Under the pieces are notes generated by a model, which was given only the letters and a program-made list of their open reading frames with translations, searched no databases and had not been told where the DNA came from. This document shows positions 20,815-33,477 of a stretch of 64,000 nt of DNA, one piece after another. The position numbers were made by a program, and so were the translations under genes. Origin of the DNA: Burkholderia sp. BCC0506. GTDB lineage: Bacteria; Pseudomonadota; Gammaproteobacteria; Burkholderiales; Burkholderiaceae. The stretch spans positions 1 through 64,000 of the forward strand of contig NZ_CADFEN010000015.1 in assembly GCF_902833145.1 (NCBI RefSeq). Reading direction: 5' to 3'. Every line of letters starts with the position of its first letter. Within the stretch, counting starts at the first letter, position 1.

Positions 20815-21567
20815 ATGTGGAACAACGTTCGCCAACTCAACCTTGCCGCCAGCGCGCTGTACGCGCTGCTGCTGCTCGTGTTGGCGGCGGCCGGCTGCTA
20901 CTGGCTGATCCAGCGCCCGACGTTCGCGCTGCGGGAAATCCGGATCGACGGCGACACCGAGCACATCAATTCGCCGACGGTGCGCGCCGGCGTGGTCGGC
21001 CGGCTGAAGGGCAATTTCTTCACGGTCGATCTCGATGCGGCGCGCGCCGCGTTCGAGCAGATGCCGTGGGTGCGTCACGCGAGCGTGCGCCGCGTGTGGC
21101 CGAATGCGCTGGCTGTCACGCTCGAGGAGTACAAACCGCTCGGGACCTGGGGCAGCGATCAGCTGGTGAGCGTCGACGGCGAGCTGTTCACCGCGAACCA
21201 GGGCGAGCTGGAGCAGGAACTGCCGGCGTTCGACGGCCCGGAAGGCAGTGCGAAGGAAGTCGTCATGCGGTATCGCGACTTCGGGAAATGGTTTGCGCCG
21301 CTGAAGGCGGCGCCGGAAGAAGTGACGCTGTCGGCGCGGTACGCGTGGACGGTGAAGCTGTCGAACGGCATGCAGGTGGAGCTGGGCAAGGAGCGCAACA
21401 GCGACACGCTGCATGACCGGAGCCAGCGCCTGGTGGCCGCGTGGCCGGCCGTCACGGAGCGTTGGGGCAACGACATCGAGTACGCGGATCTGCGTTATCC
21501 GAACGGATTCGCGATTCGCGCGGCGGGCATGCGGTTCCTGACCGATACCGACAAGCGCAAGAAGTAA
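20815..21567 (+). CDS. ftsQ: Cell division protein FtsQ
   Basis: This 250-residue bitopic division protein binds FtsL/FtsB. A short cytoplasmic start leads to one membrane helix (about 12-33). The POTRA domain (LREIRIDGDTEHINSPTV, about 39-56) is followed by the beta domain with FDGPEGS and YADLRYPNGFAIR near 224-236. A Lys/Arg-rich end closes the protein. It is preceded by GCAGGAACGGAACGACGT and sits 19 bases after ddl. Confidence 0.93.
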   Translation: MWNNVRQLNLAASALYALLLLVLAAAGCYWLIQRPTFALREIRIDGDTEHINSPTVRAGVVGRLKGNFFTVDLDAARAAFEQMPWVRHASVRRVWPNALAVTLEEYKPLGTWGSDQLVSVDGELFTANQGELEQELPAFDGPEGSAKEVVMRYRDFGKWFAPLKAAPEEVTLSARYAWTVKLSNGMQVELGKERNSDTLHDRSQRLVAAWPAVTERWGNDIEYADLRYPNGFAIRAAGMRFLTDTDKRKK

Positions 21568-21593
21568 CGAGAGATCACACGCAAGAGCACTTT

Positions 21594-22826
21594 ATGAGCA
21601 AAGACTACAAGGATCTGCTGGTTTCCCTCGACATCGGCACGTCGAAGGTGGTGGCCATCGTCGCCGAGCTGAAGGGCGAGGGCCACTACGAGGTGATCGG
21701 TCTCGGCCAGAGCGAGTCGAAGGGTCTGAAGAAAGGTGTGGTGGTCAACATCGAGGCCACCGTGCAGTCGATCCAGCGCGCGCTCGAGGAAGCCGAGCTG
21801 ATGGCCGACTGCAAGATCACCAACGTGTTCACGGGGATCGCGGGCAGCCACATCCGCAGCTTCAACTCGAGCGGGATGGTCGCGATCAAGGACAAGGAAG
21901 TCACGCAGACGGACGTCGCGCGCGTGATCGAGACCGCGAAGGCGATCAACATCCCGACCGACCAGCAGGTGCTGCACATCCTCACGCAGGAATTCATCAT
22001 CGACGGCCAGGAAGACGTGCGCGAGCCGATCGGGATGAGCGGCATCCGGCTGGAAGTGAAGGTGCACATCGTGACGGGCGCGGTGAGCGCCGCGCAGAAC
22101 ATCGTCAAGTGCGTGCGCCGCTGCGGGCTGGAAGTGAACGACCTGATCCTGCAGCCGCTCGCGTCGTCGCTGGCGGTGCTGACGGAAGACGAGAAGGATC
22201 TCGGCGTGGTGCTGGTCGACATCGGCGGCGGCACGACGGACATCGCGATCTTCGCCGAAGGCGCGATCCGCCACACGGCGGTGATTCCGATCGCCGGCGA
22301 CCAGATCACGAGCGACATCGCGATGGCGCTGCGCACGCCGACGCCGGATGCGGAAGACATCAAGGTCGGCTACGGGATCGCGAAGCAGGCGCTCGCCGAT
22401 CCGGACGAAATGGTGGAAGTGCCGGGCCTCGGCGAACGCGGCCCGCGCACGCTGTCGCGCCAGGCGCTCGCGGCCGTGATCGAGCCGCGCGTCGAGGAAC
22501 TGTTCTCGCTCGTGCAACAGGTCGTGCGCGAGTCGGGTTACGAAGAACTCCTGAGCTCCGGCGTGGTCATTACCGGCGGCGCGTCGATGATGCCGGGCAT
22601 GGTCGAGCTCGGCGAAGACATTTTCCTGAAACCGGTGCGCATCGGCGCGCCGGAATATGCAGGCGGCCTCTCCGACGTCGTGCGCAATCCGCGCTACTCG
22701 ACGGCGATGGGGCTGCTCGTCGAAGGCAGTGCGCAGCGCATGCGCGGCCGCAAGGTCGCCGTGCAGTCCGGCAACGCGGGGCAGGTGTTCTCGCGGATGA
22801 AGGAATGGTTCCTGAGCAACTTCTGA
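21594..22826 (+). CDS. ftsA: Cell division protein FtsA
   Basis: This 410-residue actin-like ATPase tethers FtsZ to the membrane and recruits later division proteins. LVSLDIGTSKVVAIVAE (about 8-24) is the first phosphate loop, VDIGGGTTDIAIF near 208-220 the second, and VITGGASMMPGM near 323-334 the adenosine motif. The C-terminal MKEWFLSNF is the expected amphipathic membrane-targeting helix. The frame is open upstream, but the ATG at 21594 gives the conserved start. Confidence 0.95.
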   Translation: MSKDYKDLLVSLDIGTSKVVAIVAELKGEGHYEVIGLGQSESKGLKKGVVVNIEATVQSIQRALEEAELMADCKITNVFTGIAGSHIRSFNSSGMVAIKDKEVTQTDVARVIETAKAINIPTDQQVLHILTQEFIIDGQEDVREPIGMSGIRLEVKVHIVTGAVSAAQNIVKCVRRCGLEVNDLILQPLASSLAVLTEDEKDLGVVLVDIGGGTTDIAIFAEGAIRHTAVIPIAGDQITSDIAMALRTPTPDAEDIKVGYGIAKQALADPDEMVEVPGLGERGPRTLSRQALAAVIEPRVEELFSLVQQVVRESGYEELLSSGVVITGGASMMPGMVELGEDIFLKPVRIGAPEYAGGLSDVVRNPRYSTAMGLLVEGSAQRMRGRKVAVQSGNAGQVFSRMKEWFLSNF

Positions 22827-22943
22827 CGAATCGCATCGAATCGAAATTCGCGCTGGTGCCGGCGGCTGGCGCGCGACAGGGGGTTGCCCGATCTCCTGCC
22901 GAATAACGGCCGAGTAGCAGTCATTCTCTTGACGGAGGCAACA

Positions 22944-24140
22944 ATGGAATTCGAAATGCTGGAAACCGAAACCAACGGCACCATCATCAAGGTGGTCGGC
23001 GTTGGCGGCGCTGGCGGCAATGCCGTCCAGCACATGATCAACCGCGGCGTGCAGGGCGTCGACTTCATCGTGATGAACACGGACGCCCAGGCGCTGTCGC
23101 GTTCGCGTGCATCGTCGGTGATCCAGCTCGGCAACACGGGTCTTGGCGCCGGTGCGAAGCCGGAAATGGGCCGTGCGGCAGCGGAAGAGGCGCGTGAGCG
23201 CATCGCCGACGCACTGCGCGGCGCGCACATGGTGTTCATCACGGCCGGCATGGGCGGCGGTACGGGCACGGGCGCGGCACCGGTGGTCGCGCAGATCGCG
23301 AAGGAGATGGGCATTCTGACGGTCGGTGTCGTCAGCAAGCCGTTCGAGTTCGAAGGCGGCAAGCGCATGCGCGTCGCCGAAGCAGGCTCGCAGCAACTGG
23401 AGGATCACGTCGACTCGCTGATCGTCGTCCTGAACGACAAGCTGTTCGACGTGATGGGCGATGACGCCGAGATGGACAAGTGCTTCCAGTGCGCGGACGA
23501 CGTGTTGAACAACGCGGTGGCGGGTATCGCGGAAATCATCAACGTCGATGGCCTCGTGAACGTCGACTTCGAGGACGTGAAGACGGTGATGGGCGAGCAG
23601 GGCAAGGCGATGATGGGCACGGCGACGGTGGCCGGCGTCGATCGCGCACGCCTCGCGGCGGAACAGGCCGTGGCGAGCCCGCTGCTCGAAGGCGTCGATC
23701 TGTCGGGCGCGCGCGGCGTGCTGGTCAACATCACGTCGAGCCGTTCGCTGCGCCTGTCGGAAACGCGCGAAGTGATGAACACGATCAAGAGCTACGCGGC
23801 GGAAGATGCGACGGTGATCTTCGGTGCGGTGTACGACGACGCGATGGGCGATGCACTGCGCGTGACGGTCGTGGCGACGGGTCTGGGCCGTGCGGCGAAG
23901 AAGCAGCAGTCGGCACCGATGACGCTGCTGCGCACGGGTACGGACAACCAGCCGGTCAGCGCGGTGTCGCACGGCTATGCGCCGGCGCATCACGTCAGCA
24001 CGGCCGACTACGGCGCGCTCGATACGCCGGCGGTGTGGCGCAATTCGCGCGAAACCGCGGCATCGCACGTGCAGGCGCTGCAGGAGAAGGGTGTCGACAC
24101 GTACGACATCCCGGCTTTCCTGCGCAAGCAGGCAGACTGA
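22944..24140 (+). CDS. ftsZ: Cell division GTPase FtsZ
   Basis: This 398-residue tubulin homologue forms the Z ring. The GTP signature GGGTGTG is at 104-110, VGVGGAGGNAVQHM (18-31) is the first nucleotide loop, and the T7 synergy loop reads NVDFEDVKTVM near 206-216. A variable linker with many A, S and H leads to the conserved C-terminal peptide YDIPAFLRKQAD, which binds FtsA and other partners. GACGGAGG lies nine bases before the ATG at 22944. A 117-base spacer separates it from ftsA and could hold extra control. A GC hairpin without a U-run follows at 24158-24177. Confidence 0.97.
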   Translation: MEFEMLETETNGTIIKVVGVGGAGGNAVQHMINRGVQGVDFIVMNTDAQALSRSRASSVIQLGNTGLGAGAKPEMGRAAAEEARERIADALRGAHMVFITAGMGGGTGTGAAPVVAQIAKEMGILTVGVVSKPFEFEGGKRMRVAEAGSQQLEDHVDSLIVVLNDKLFDVMGDDAEMDKCFQCADDVLNNAVAGIAEIINVDGLVNVDFEDVKTVMGEQGKAMMGTATVAGVDRARLAAEQAVASPLLEGVDLSGARGVLVNITSSRSLRLSETREVMNTIKSYAAEDATVIFGAVYDDAMGDALRVTVVATGLGRAAKKQQSAPMTLLRTGTDNQPVSAVSHGYAPAHHVSTADYGALDTPAVWRNSRETAASHVQALQEKGVDTYDIPAFLRKQAD

Positions 24141-24328
24141 CGCAAACACAGGCGAAGCCGCGGCGAAACTGCCGCGGTATCGCCGGCGTGACGGATGCTA
24201 CGGACCACGACAGGCCGCGTCGGATGCGACGCCGGGCCGGGAAAGGTGCCCTCTTCGCGCAAGCGGAGCGGGATGGGCCGTGCTGTCCGCGACACGCTGA
24301 AAAACCGTATCGCTATGAGGGACCAGCC

Positions 24329-24835
24329 ATGATTCAAGTGGGCGACGCGCTGCCCGACGCGCAATTGTTCGAGTTCGTCGACGACGCGCGCGAAGGGTGC
24401 ACGCTGGGGCCGAATGCCTTCAGCGTGCGCGACCAGGTTGCGGGAAAGCGGGTGGTGATCTTCGGATTGCCGGGCGCGTTCACGCCGACCTGTTCGGCGC
24501 AGCATGTGCCGGGCTATGTCGAGCACGCCGAGCAACTGCGCGCGGCGGGGATCGACGAGATCTGGTGCGTGTCCGTCAACGACGCATTCGTGATGGGCGC
24601 ATGGGGACGTGATCTGCACACCGCGGGCAAGGTGCGCATGATGGCGGACGGCAGCGCGGCTTTCACTCATGCGCTGGGGCTGACGCAGGATTTGTCCGCG
24701 CGTGGCATGGGAATTCGTTCCCTGCGCTACGCGATGGTGATTGACGGCGGTGTGGTCAAGACGCTGGCCGTCGAGGCGCCGGGCAAATTCGAAGTGAGCG
24801 ATGCGGCGAGTGTTCTCGCGACGTTGACGTCCTGA
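24329..24835 (+). CDS. Peroxiredoxin, Prx5 subfamily
   Basis: This 168-residue thiol peroxidase probably reduces H2O2 or alkyl hydroperoxides. The sequence GLPGAFTPTCSAQHVPGY holds the peroxidatic Cys at 55 in the Prx5 motif P-G-A-F-T-P-T-C. A second Cys at 80 (EIWCVSV) could take part in reduction or glutathione-dependent recycling. The ATG at 24329 is chosen because the long frame in front is only a shadow of ftsZ. The reductant partner (thioredoxin or glutathione/glutaredoxin) is not encoded nearby. A CGTTGCC/GGCAACG hairpin without a U-run follows at 24849-24866. Confidence 0.9.
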   Translation: MIQVGDALPDAQLFEFVDDAREGCTLGPNAFSVRDQVAGKRVVIFGLPGAFTPTCSAQHVPGYVEHAEQLRAAGIDEIWCVSVNDAFVMGAWGRDLHTAGKVRMMADGSAAFTHALGLTQDLSARGMGIRSLRYAMVIDGGVVKTLAVEAPGKFEVSDAASVLATLTS

Positions 24836-25014
24836 TCGTGCGGTGCGCCGTTGCCTTCCGGCAACGCTGCTCACCGGCCTCAGGGCAGTTGTAACACGGG
24901 CTGATGACCGGAAACGCCTCCGTTCCGGGCATCGGCCCGTCCCGTATCGGCACGGGTAAACAGTCGAAACAGATTGATACGCAGTTTCAGACAGCGCTGA
25001 ATGGGGAATTACGC

Positions 25015-25020
25015 TATAAT
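25015..25020 (+). promoter_or_regulatory. -10 element of lpxC promoter
   Basis: A perfect TATAAT lies 55 bases upstream of the lpxC ATG in an AT-rich dip. No convincing -35 hexamer is seen 16-18 bases ahead, so this may depend on an activator or on other contacts. Confidence 0.5.
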
Positions 25021-25075
25021 CCCGCCTATCGAATATAACTCCTGATTGATATCTTCAATCAAGACGAAGAAGACC

Positions 25076-25993
25076 ATGTTGAAGCAGCGCACCATCAAAT
25101 CCATCGTGAAGACCGTGGGTATCGGTGTCCACTCGGGCCGCAAGATCGAGTTGACGCTCCGTCCCGCCGCGCCCGGTACGGGCATCGTCTTTTCACGCGT
25201 CGACCTGCCCACGCCGGTCGACATTCCCGCATCGGCGATGTCGATCGGCGACACGCGGCTCGCGTCGGTGTTGCAGAAGGATGGCGTGCGCGTGTCGACG
25301 GTCGAGCATCTGATGTCCGCGTGCGCGGGTCTCGGCATCGACAACCTGTATGTCGACGTGACGGCCGAGGAAATCCCGATCATGGACGGCAGTGCGGCCA
25401 CGTTCGTGTTCCTGATCCAGTCCGCCGGCATCGAGGAGCAGAACGCGCCGAAGCGCTTCATCAAGGTGAAGAAGCCGGTCGAAATCCGCGACGGCGACAA
25501 GTTCGCGCGTCTCGACCCGTATTTCGGCTTCAAGCTGAAGTTCTCGATCGACTTCCGCCATCCGGCCGTCGACAAGACGGGGCAGGAGCTCGAGGTCGAT
25601 TTCGCGACCACGTCGTATGTGCGCGAGATCGCGCGTGCGCGCACGTTCGGTTTCGCGCACGAGGCCGAGATGCTGCGCGAGATCGGCCTGGCGCGCGGCG
25701 GCAGCATGGACAACGCGATCGTGCTCGACGAGTACCGGATCCTGAACAACGATGGGCTGCGCTACGACGACGAGTTCGTGAAGCACAAGATGCTCGACGC
25801 GATCGGCGACCTGTACGTGATCGGTCACCCGCTGCTGGCGTCGTACACCGCGTACAAGTCGGGCCATGGCCTGAACAACGCGTTGCTGCGCGAGCTGCTC
25901 GCACACGAAGACGCGTACGAGATCGTGACGTTCGACGATCCGCAAGCCGCGCCGAAAGGCTTCGCGTTCGACGCGCAGACGGCCTTCGCGTGA
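25076..25993 (+). CDS. lpxC: UDP-3-O-acyl-N-acetylglucosamine deacetylase LpxC
   Basis: This 305-residue zinc amidase catalyses the first committed step of lipid A synthesis in the cytoplasm. The zinc ligands H78 (STVEHLMSA), H237 and D241 ([11 protein letters not shown]) are present, along with [13 protein letters not shown] and [10 protein letters not shown] (near 102-111), which contains the catalytic Glu/Asp region. The ATG at 25076 gives the usual [21 protein letters not shown] start; an ATG ten codons upstream is less likely. It is monocistronic, with its own promoter and terminator. Confidence 0.96.
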   Translation: MLKQRTIKSIVKTVGIGVHSGRKIELTLRPAAPGTGIVFSRVDLPTPVDIPASAMSIGDTRLASVLQKDGVRVSTVEHLMSACAGLGIDNLYVDVTAEEIPIMDGSAATFVFLIQSAGIEEQNAPKRFIKVKKPVEIRDGDKFARLDPYFGFKLKFSIDFRHPAVDKTGQELEVDFATTSYVREIARARTFGFAHEAEMLREIGLARGGSMDNAIVLDEYRILNNDGLRYDDEFVKHKMLDAIGDLYVIGHPLLASYTAYKSGHGLNNALLRELLAHEDAYEIVTFDDPQAAPKGFAFDAQTAFA

Positions 25994-26014
25994 CCGGCGT
26001 TCAGCGCAGGCGAT

Positions 26015-26042
26015 AAAAAAGCGACCCTCGGGTCGCTTTTTT
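26015..26042. terminator. Bidirectional terminator between lpxC and the DciA-like gene
   Basis: GCGACC (26021-26026) pairs with GGTCGC (26031-26036) around CTCG. Six A precede and a long T-run follows, so it can serve both convergent genes. Confidence 0.88.
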
Positions 26043-26072
26043 GTTGGCCGGCCGCCGGCGGCGGCGCGTGCG

Positions 26073-26549
26073 TCAACGCGGCTTCGCGCCGTGCCGTGCC
26101 GCCATCCGTGCGAGCGCGGCCTGCAGCGGCGACGGCTCGAGGTGATCGGCGAGGTCGCGCAGCGCGGCGGCGCCGGCCGACGTCATCCTTGCCTGCTTTA
26201 CGTGCGGCGGCTCCGGTGCGTCTTTCGGGCGCACGCGCACGCGCAGCGTCGTCACGGGCCAGCCGCGTTTCTGGAGATCGCCGAGCAGCCGCACTTCGAC
26301 CTGCCGCAGTCGCGCGGCCAGCGCATTGTGCGCGGCAAAGAGGGTCAGGGTGCCGTCCTTGATGAAGCCGGGCTCGACGTGATTGGCCAGATAGTCGGGC
26401 AGGCACGCACCCAGGTCGCGCTGCAGCGACGCGATCTGCTCGACGCCGGCGCGCAGCGCCGCGAATGCGTCGGTACGGCCGAGCACTTCGGACACGGGTT
26501 GCGGGCGATAGGCGGCGAGCGGGCCGAAACGCTTGGAAAATCGGTTCAT
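26073..26549 (-). CDS. DUF721/DciA-like protein
   Basis: This 158-residue protein carries a DUF721 domain. DciA, the characterised member of that family, helps load the replicative helicase DnaB in bacteria without DnaC. The domain spans about 20-105 with VSEVLGR at its start, LASLQRDL-like helices, and the beta-hairpin core GTLTLFAAHNALAARLRQVE typical of the KH-like fold. The C-terminal third is charged and less conserved. It is convergent with lpxC and divergent from secA, the place occupied by secM in enterobacteria. The role in replication is inferred from the family. Confidence 0.7.
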   Translation of the reverse strand: MNRFSKRFGPLAAYRPQPVSEVLGRTDAFAALRAGVEQIASLQRDLGACLPDYLANHVEPGFIKDGTLTLFAAHNALAARLRQVEVRLLGDLQKRGWPVTTLRVRVRPKDAPEPPHVKQARMTSAGAAALRDLADHLEPSPLQAALARMAARHGAKPR

Positions 26550-26805
26550 CGAGGCTTTCTTCGAGCGCGCACGCGCGCGGACGTTGCAGCCGATTGTACC
26601 CGCGCGGGCCCGCGCACGGGCGGCTTTCGTCCCTGTCCGCCCGGCCCCGGCGCGCCATGCCCGTGCGGCCGCGACGCAAGCGTACGCGTCCCCGCGTGCT
26701 AAAATTCGACGTTTGAGTCCACTAATTCGCTAAGCCGCCGAGGCTCGGGCGCCGGGGCGCGCAAGACGCGCCGGGCGCCGGTGCTGCGACGCAGGATCCG
26801 ATCCG

Positions 26806-29607
<2,802 letters not shown>

Positions 29608-29708
29608 TCGGCGGCGGCGCGCGTCACGCGTGCCGCATCGTTCGCAGCTTCGAGTCAGTGATGTGAGTTGTGGCGGCCCGCGCGTGCGGCCGCCGGTTCT
29701 TCCAATCG

Positions 29709-29731
29709 ATGCCGGCACATGCCGGCATTTT
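29709..29731 (+). terminator. Terminator-like hairpin between secA and argJ
   Basis: ATGCCGGC (29709-29716) pairs perfectly with GCCGGCAT (29721-29728) around ACAT and is followed by four T. It ends only 20 bases before the argJ ATG, so it could end secA transcription or attenuate argJ. A second stem, GGCGGCC/GGCCGCC, lies at 29672-29694. Confidence 0.55.
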
Positions 29732-29751
29732 CCATCCGGCAGGTGTGCCCC

Positions 29752-30993
29752 ATGGCTGTCAATTTTCCGTCGATCGATCCCGCCCAACTGCATCCCGTCG
29801 CCGGCGTCACGCTCGGCTGGGCGGAAGCGAACATCCGCAAGCCGAATCGCAAGGACGTGCTGGTCATCTCCGTCGACGAAGGTGCGACGGTCGCGGGCGT
29901 GTTCACCGAAAACCGTTTCTGCGCCGCGCCGGTCACCGTCTGCCGCGAGCACCTGGCGAAGGTGCGTGCAGGCGGCGCGGCCATTCGCGCGCTGGTCGTG
30001 AATACCGGCAATGCGAACGCGGGCACCGGCGAGCCGGGCCTCGTGAATGCCCGCGAGACCTGCGCGGAACTCGCGCGTCTCGCGGGCATCGAGCCGGCGC
30101 AGGTGCTGCCGTTCTCGACCGGCGTGATCCTCGAGCCGCTGCCGATCGACCGCCTGAAGGCCGGCCTGCCGGCCGCGCTCGCGAACCGCAAGGCCGCGAA
30201 CTGGTTCGACGCCGCGCAGGCGATCATGACGACCGACACGCTGCCGAAAGCGACGTCGCGCCAGGTGACGATCGACGGTCACACGGTCACGCTGACAGGC
30301 ATCAGCAAGGGCGCGGGCATGATCAAGCCGAACATGGCGACGATGCTCGGCTTCCTCGCGTTCGATGCCAACGTCGCGCAGCCGGTGCTCGACACGCTCG
30401 TGAAGGAAGTCGCCGACCGTTCGTTCAACTGCATCACGATCGACGGCGACACGTCGACGAACGACTCGTTCATCCTGATCGCATCGGGCAAGAGCACGCT
30501 GCCCGCGATCACGTCGACCGATTCGCCCGCCTATGCGGCGCTGCGCGACGCGGTGACGGAAGTCGCGCAGATGCTGTCGCAACTGATCGTGCGCGATGGC
30601 GAAGGCGCGACGAAATTCATGACGGTGCAGGTCGAGGGCGGCAAGAGCGTCGCCGAATGCCGCCAGATTGCCTACGCGATCGGCCATTCGCCGCTCGTGA
30701 AGACGGCCTTCTACGCATCCGACCCCAACCTCGGCCGTATTCTCGCGGCGATCGGCTATGCGGGCGTCGCCGATCTCGACGTCGGCAAGATCGACCTTTA
30801 TCTCGACGACGTGCTCGTCGCGAAGGCCGGCGGCCGCAATCCGGCCTACCGGGAAGAGGACGGCCAGCGCGTGATGAAGCAGAGCGAGATCACGATCCGC
30901 GTGCTGCTCGGGCGCGGCGACGCGCAGGCCACCGTCTGGACGTGCGACCTGTCGCACGATTACGTGAGCATCAACGCGGATTACCGCTCCTGA
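29752..30993 (+). CDS. argJ: Bifunctional ornithine acetyltransferase / N-acetylglutamate synthase ArgJ
   Basis: This 413-residue enzyme transfers acetyl from N-acetylornithine to glutamate (cyclic arginine pathway) and may also make N-acetylglutamate from acetyl-CoA. It is made as a proprotein that cuts itself at the ATML motif. Here the nucleophile is T197 in NMATMLGFL, with KGAGMIKPN just ahead. NTGNANAGTG and [10 protein letters not shown] are other family marks. The in-frame ATG at 29752 is chosen over upstream ATGs (from 29668), which run through the hairpin region. It is followed 19 bases later by a DUF815 ATPase gene. Confidence 0.95.
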   Translation: MAVNFPSIDPAQLHPVAGVTLGWAEANIRKPNRKDVLVISVDEGATVAGVFTENRFCAAPVTVCREHLAKVRAGGAAIRALVVNTGNANAGTGEPGLVNARETCAELARLAGIEPAQVLPFSTGVILEPLPIDRLKAGLPAALANRKAANWFDAAQAIMTTDTLPKATSRQVTIDGHTVTLTGISKGAGMIKPNMATMLGFLAFDANVAQPVLDTLVKEVADRSFNCITIDGDTSTNDSFILIASGKSTLPAITSTDSPAYAALRDAVTEVAQMLSQLIVRDGEGATKFMTVQVEGGKSVAECRQIAYAIGHSPLVKTAFYASDPNLGRILAAIGYAGVADLDVGKIDLYLDDVLVAKAGGRNPAYREEDGQRVMKQSEITIRVLLGRGDAQATVWTCDLSHDYVSINADYRS

Positions 30994-31012
30994 TCGGGAG
31001 CGCTCGAACGAC

Positions 31013-31882
31013 ATGGACAAGCTTGAACAGTTTCTGACGCGCGCCGAAGCGCTGCTCGGCCGTCTCGAAGGGATGCTGCCGCCCGCGCCGGCGGCCATCG
31101 ACTGGAACGCGGCCCACGCGTTCCGCTGGCGCAAGCGCCAGGGGCGCGGTTACCTGCAACCGGTACCGGCCGTGTCGTCGATCACGCTCGGCGACCTGCA
31201 CAACATCGATCGCCAGAAAGCGCTGATCGACCAGAACACGCGGCAGTTCGTGCAGCGCAAGCCAGCCAACAACGTGCTGCTGACCGGCGCACGCGGTACC
31301 GGCAAGTCGTCGCTGATCAAGGCGTGCCTGAATGCGTACGCGAACGACGGGCTGCGCCTGATCGAAGTCGACAAGGACGACCTGCACGATCTCGGCGACA
31401 TCGTCGACCTGATCTCGCAGCGTCCGGAGCGGTTCATCGTGTTTTGCGACGACCTGTCGTTCGAGGACGGCGAATCGGGCTACAAGGCGCTGAAAGTCGC
31501 GCTCGACGGCTCGATCGCCGCGCAATCGGACAACGTGCTGATCTACGCGACGTCGAACCGCCGGCACCTGCTGCCCGAGTACATGAGCGACAACGAGTCG
31601 TACAAGCATCTGCCGGACGGCGAGATTCACCCCGGCGAAGTCGTCGAGGAGAAGATCTCGCTGTCGGAGCGCTTCGGCCTGTGGGTCAGCTTCTACCCGT
31701 TCAAGCAGGACGACTATCTCGACATCGTCGCGCACTGGCTGCGTCACTTCGGCTGCCCGGATGCGGAGATCGAGACCGCGCGCGGCGACGCGCTCGTATG
31801 GGCGCTCGAGCGCGGTTCGCGCTCGGGCCGCGTCGCGTGGCAGTTCGCGCGCGACTGGTCGGGCCGCAAGGAGCAGGCATGA
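31013..31882 (+). CDS. DUF815-family AAA+ ATPase of unknown role
   Basis: This 289-residue cytoplasmic ATPase has Walker A GARGTGKS at 92-99 and Walker B FIVFCDD at 141-147, followed by SFEDGESGYKALK, the DUF815 signature. ATSNRRHLLPE near 182-192 is the sensor-1 region. About 50 residues of helical N-terminus come first. The family is widespread in proteobacteria, but I know of no settled function. Its stop overlaps the mutT ATG (ATGA), so the two are probably co-translated. argJ lies just upstream. Confidence 0.85.
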   Translation: MDKLEQFLTRAEALLGRLEGMLPPAPAAIDWNAAHAFRWRKRQGRGYLQPVPAVSSITLGDLHNIDRQKALIDQNTRQFVQRKPANNVLLTGARGTGKSSLIKACLNAYANDGLRLIEVDKDDLHDLGDIVDLISQRPERFIVFCDDLSFEDGESGYKALKVALDGSIAAQSDNVLIYATSNRRHLLPEYMSDNESYKHLPDGEIHPGEVVEEKISLSERFGLWVSFYPFKQDDYLDIVAHWLRHFGCPDAEIETARGDALVWALERGSRSGRVAWQFARDWSGRKEQA

Positions 31883-32322
31883 GCGCGGATCCGGCACAGG
31901 GCGCCGCGCGGGCGCCGGACGGCCGCAAGGTGACGGAAGTCGCGGTCGGCGTGATGGTGCAGCCGGACGGACGGTACCTGCTCGCGCAGCGTCTGCAGGG
32001 CAAGCCGTACGAAGGTTACTGGGAGTTTCCGGGCGGCAAGCTGGAGGCGGGCGAAAGCGTCGAGGATGCGCTGGCGCGCGAGCTGCACGAGGAACTGGGG
32101 ATCGAAGTCACGGCCAGCCATCGCTGGCACACGCTCGAGCACGATTATCCGCACGCATACGTGCGGCTTTATTTCTGCAAGGTGACGGGCTGGACGGGCG
32201 AGCCGCACAGCAAGGAAGGGCAGGCGTTCGTGTGGCAACGACTGCCGGTCGAAGTCGCGCCGCTGCTGCCGGCGGCGCTGCCGGTGCTCGAATTGCTCGA
32301 AAAGGAAGCGGCGTCGCAATGA
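31879..32322 (+). CDS. mutT: 8-oxo-dGTP diphosphatase MutT (Nudix)
   Basis: This 147-residue Nudix hydrolase probably removes 8-oxo-(d)GTP from the nucleotide pool to avoid A:T to C:G changes. The complete Nudix box runs from G53 to I75 with E59, R67, E68, E71 and E72. KVTEVAVGVMVQPDGRYLLAQR is the usual MutT N-terminal strand pair. The ATG at 31879 overlaps the preceding ATPase stop; a longer frame ahead is its shadow. It is convergent with yacG. A GC hairpin without a U-run (32367-32383) lies between them. Confidence 0.88.
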   Translation: MSADPAQGAARAPDGRKVTEVAVGVMVQPDGRYLLAQRLQGKPYEGYWEFPGGKLEAGESVEDALARELHEELGIEVTASHRWHTLEHDYPHAYVRLYFCKVTGWTGEPHSKEGQAFVWQRLPVEVAPLLPAALPVLELLEKEAASQ

Positions 32323-32383
32323 TGCCGTCGCGGCCTGCCTGAAACGCGGGCCATATCGGCGGACGGGCGGCGCCGCGCGCCGC

Positions 32384-32584
32384 TCAGCTGTCGCGGCGGT
32401 TGTCCGTGCCGTCTTCTTCCGACGACGGGCCCTCGTCGGCGGCGCCGCCGATCCGGTACTTTTCCGCGGCCCATGCGCCGAGGTCGAGCTGCTTGCAGCG
32501 GGCCGAACAGAACGGGCGGAACTTGTTTTCAGGCGTCCAGCGCACTTCTGCGCCGCACGACGGACATTTCACAACGGTAGTCAT
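32384..32584 (-). CDS. yacG: DNA gyrase inhibitor / zinc protein YacG
   Basis: This 66-residue zinc-binding protein has ligands C7, C10, C26 and C30 (CPSCG and FCSARC). E. coli YacG binds GyrB and inhibits gyrase. The C-terminus is acidic ([11 protein letters not shown]). The ATG at 32584 starts [11 protein letters not shown]; an upstream ATG at 32605 is possible but gives an unusual N-terminus. It is the last gene of the pilBCD-coaE-zapD-yacG strand group, 28 bases after zapD. Confidence 0.9.
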   Translation of the reverse strand: MTTVVKCPSCGAEVRWTPENKFRPFCSARCKQLDLGAWAAEKYRIGGAADEGPSSEEDGTDNRRDS

Positions 32585-32612
32585 ACGAAAGCATCGATCC
32601 GGCACGCGGCCG

Positions 32613-33431
<819 letters not shown>

Positions 33432-33477
33432 CTAGCAACGCGCCAATTTCGTACACCATCACGATGGCGCGCGATGT

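Noticed and set aside
21495-24149. An 884-codon frame antisense to ftsA-ftsZ
   Set aside because: Antisense shadow of two certain genes; low-complexity Arg/His-rich product.
32367-32383. GCGGCGC/GCGCCGC stem between mutT and yacG as a terminator
   Set aside because: No U-run on either strand and it abuts the yacG stop; kept only as a remark.
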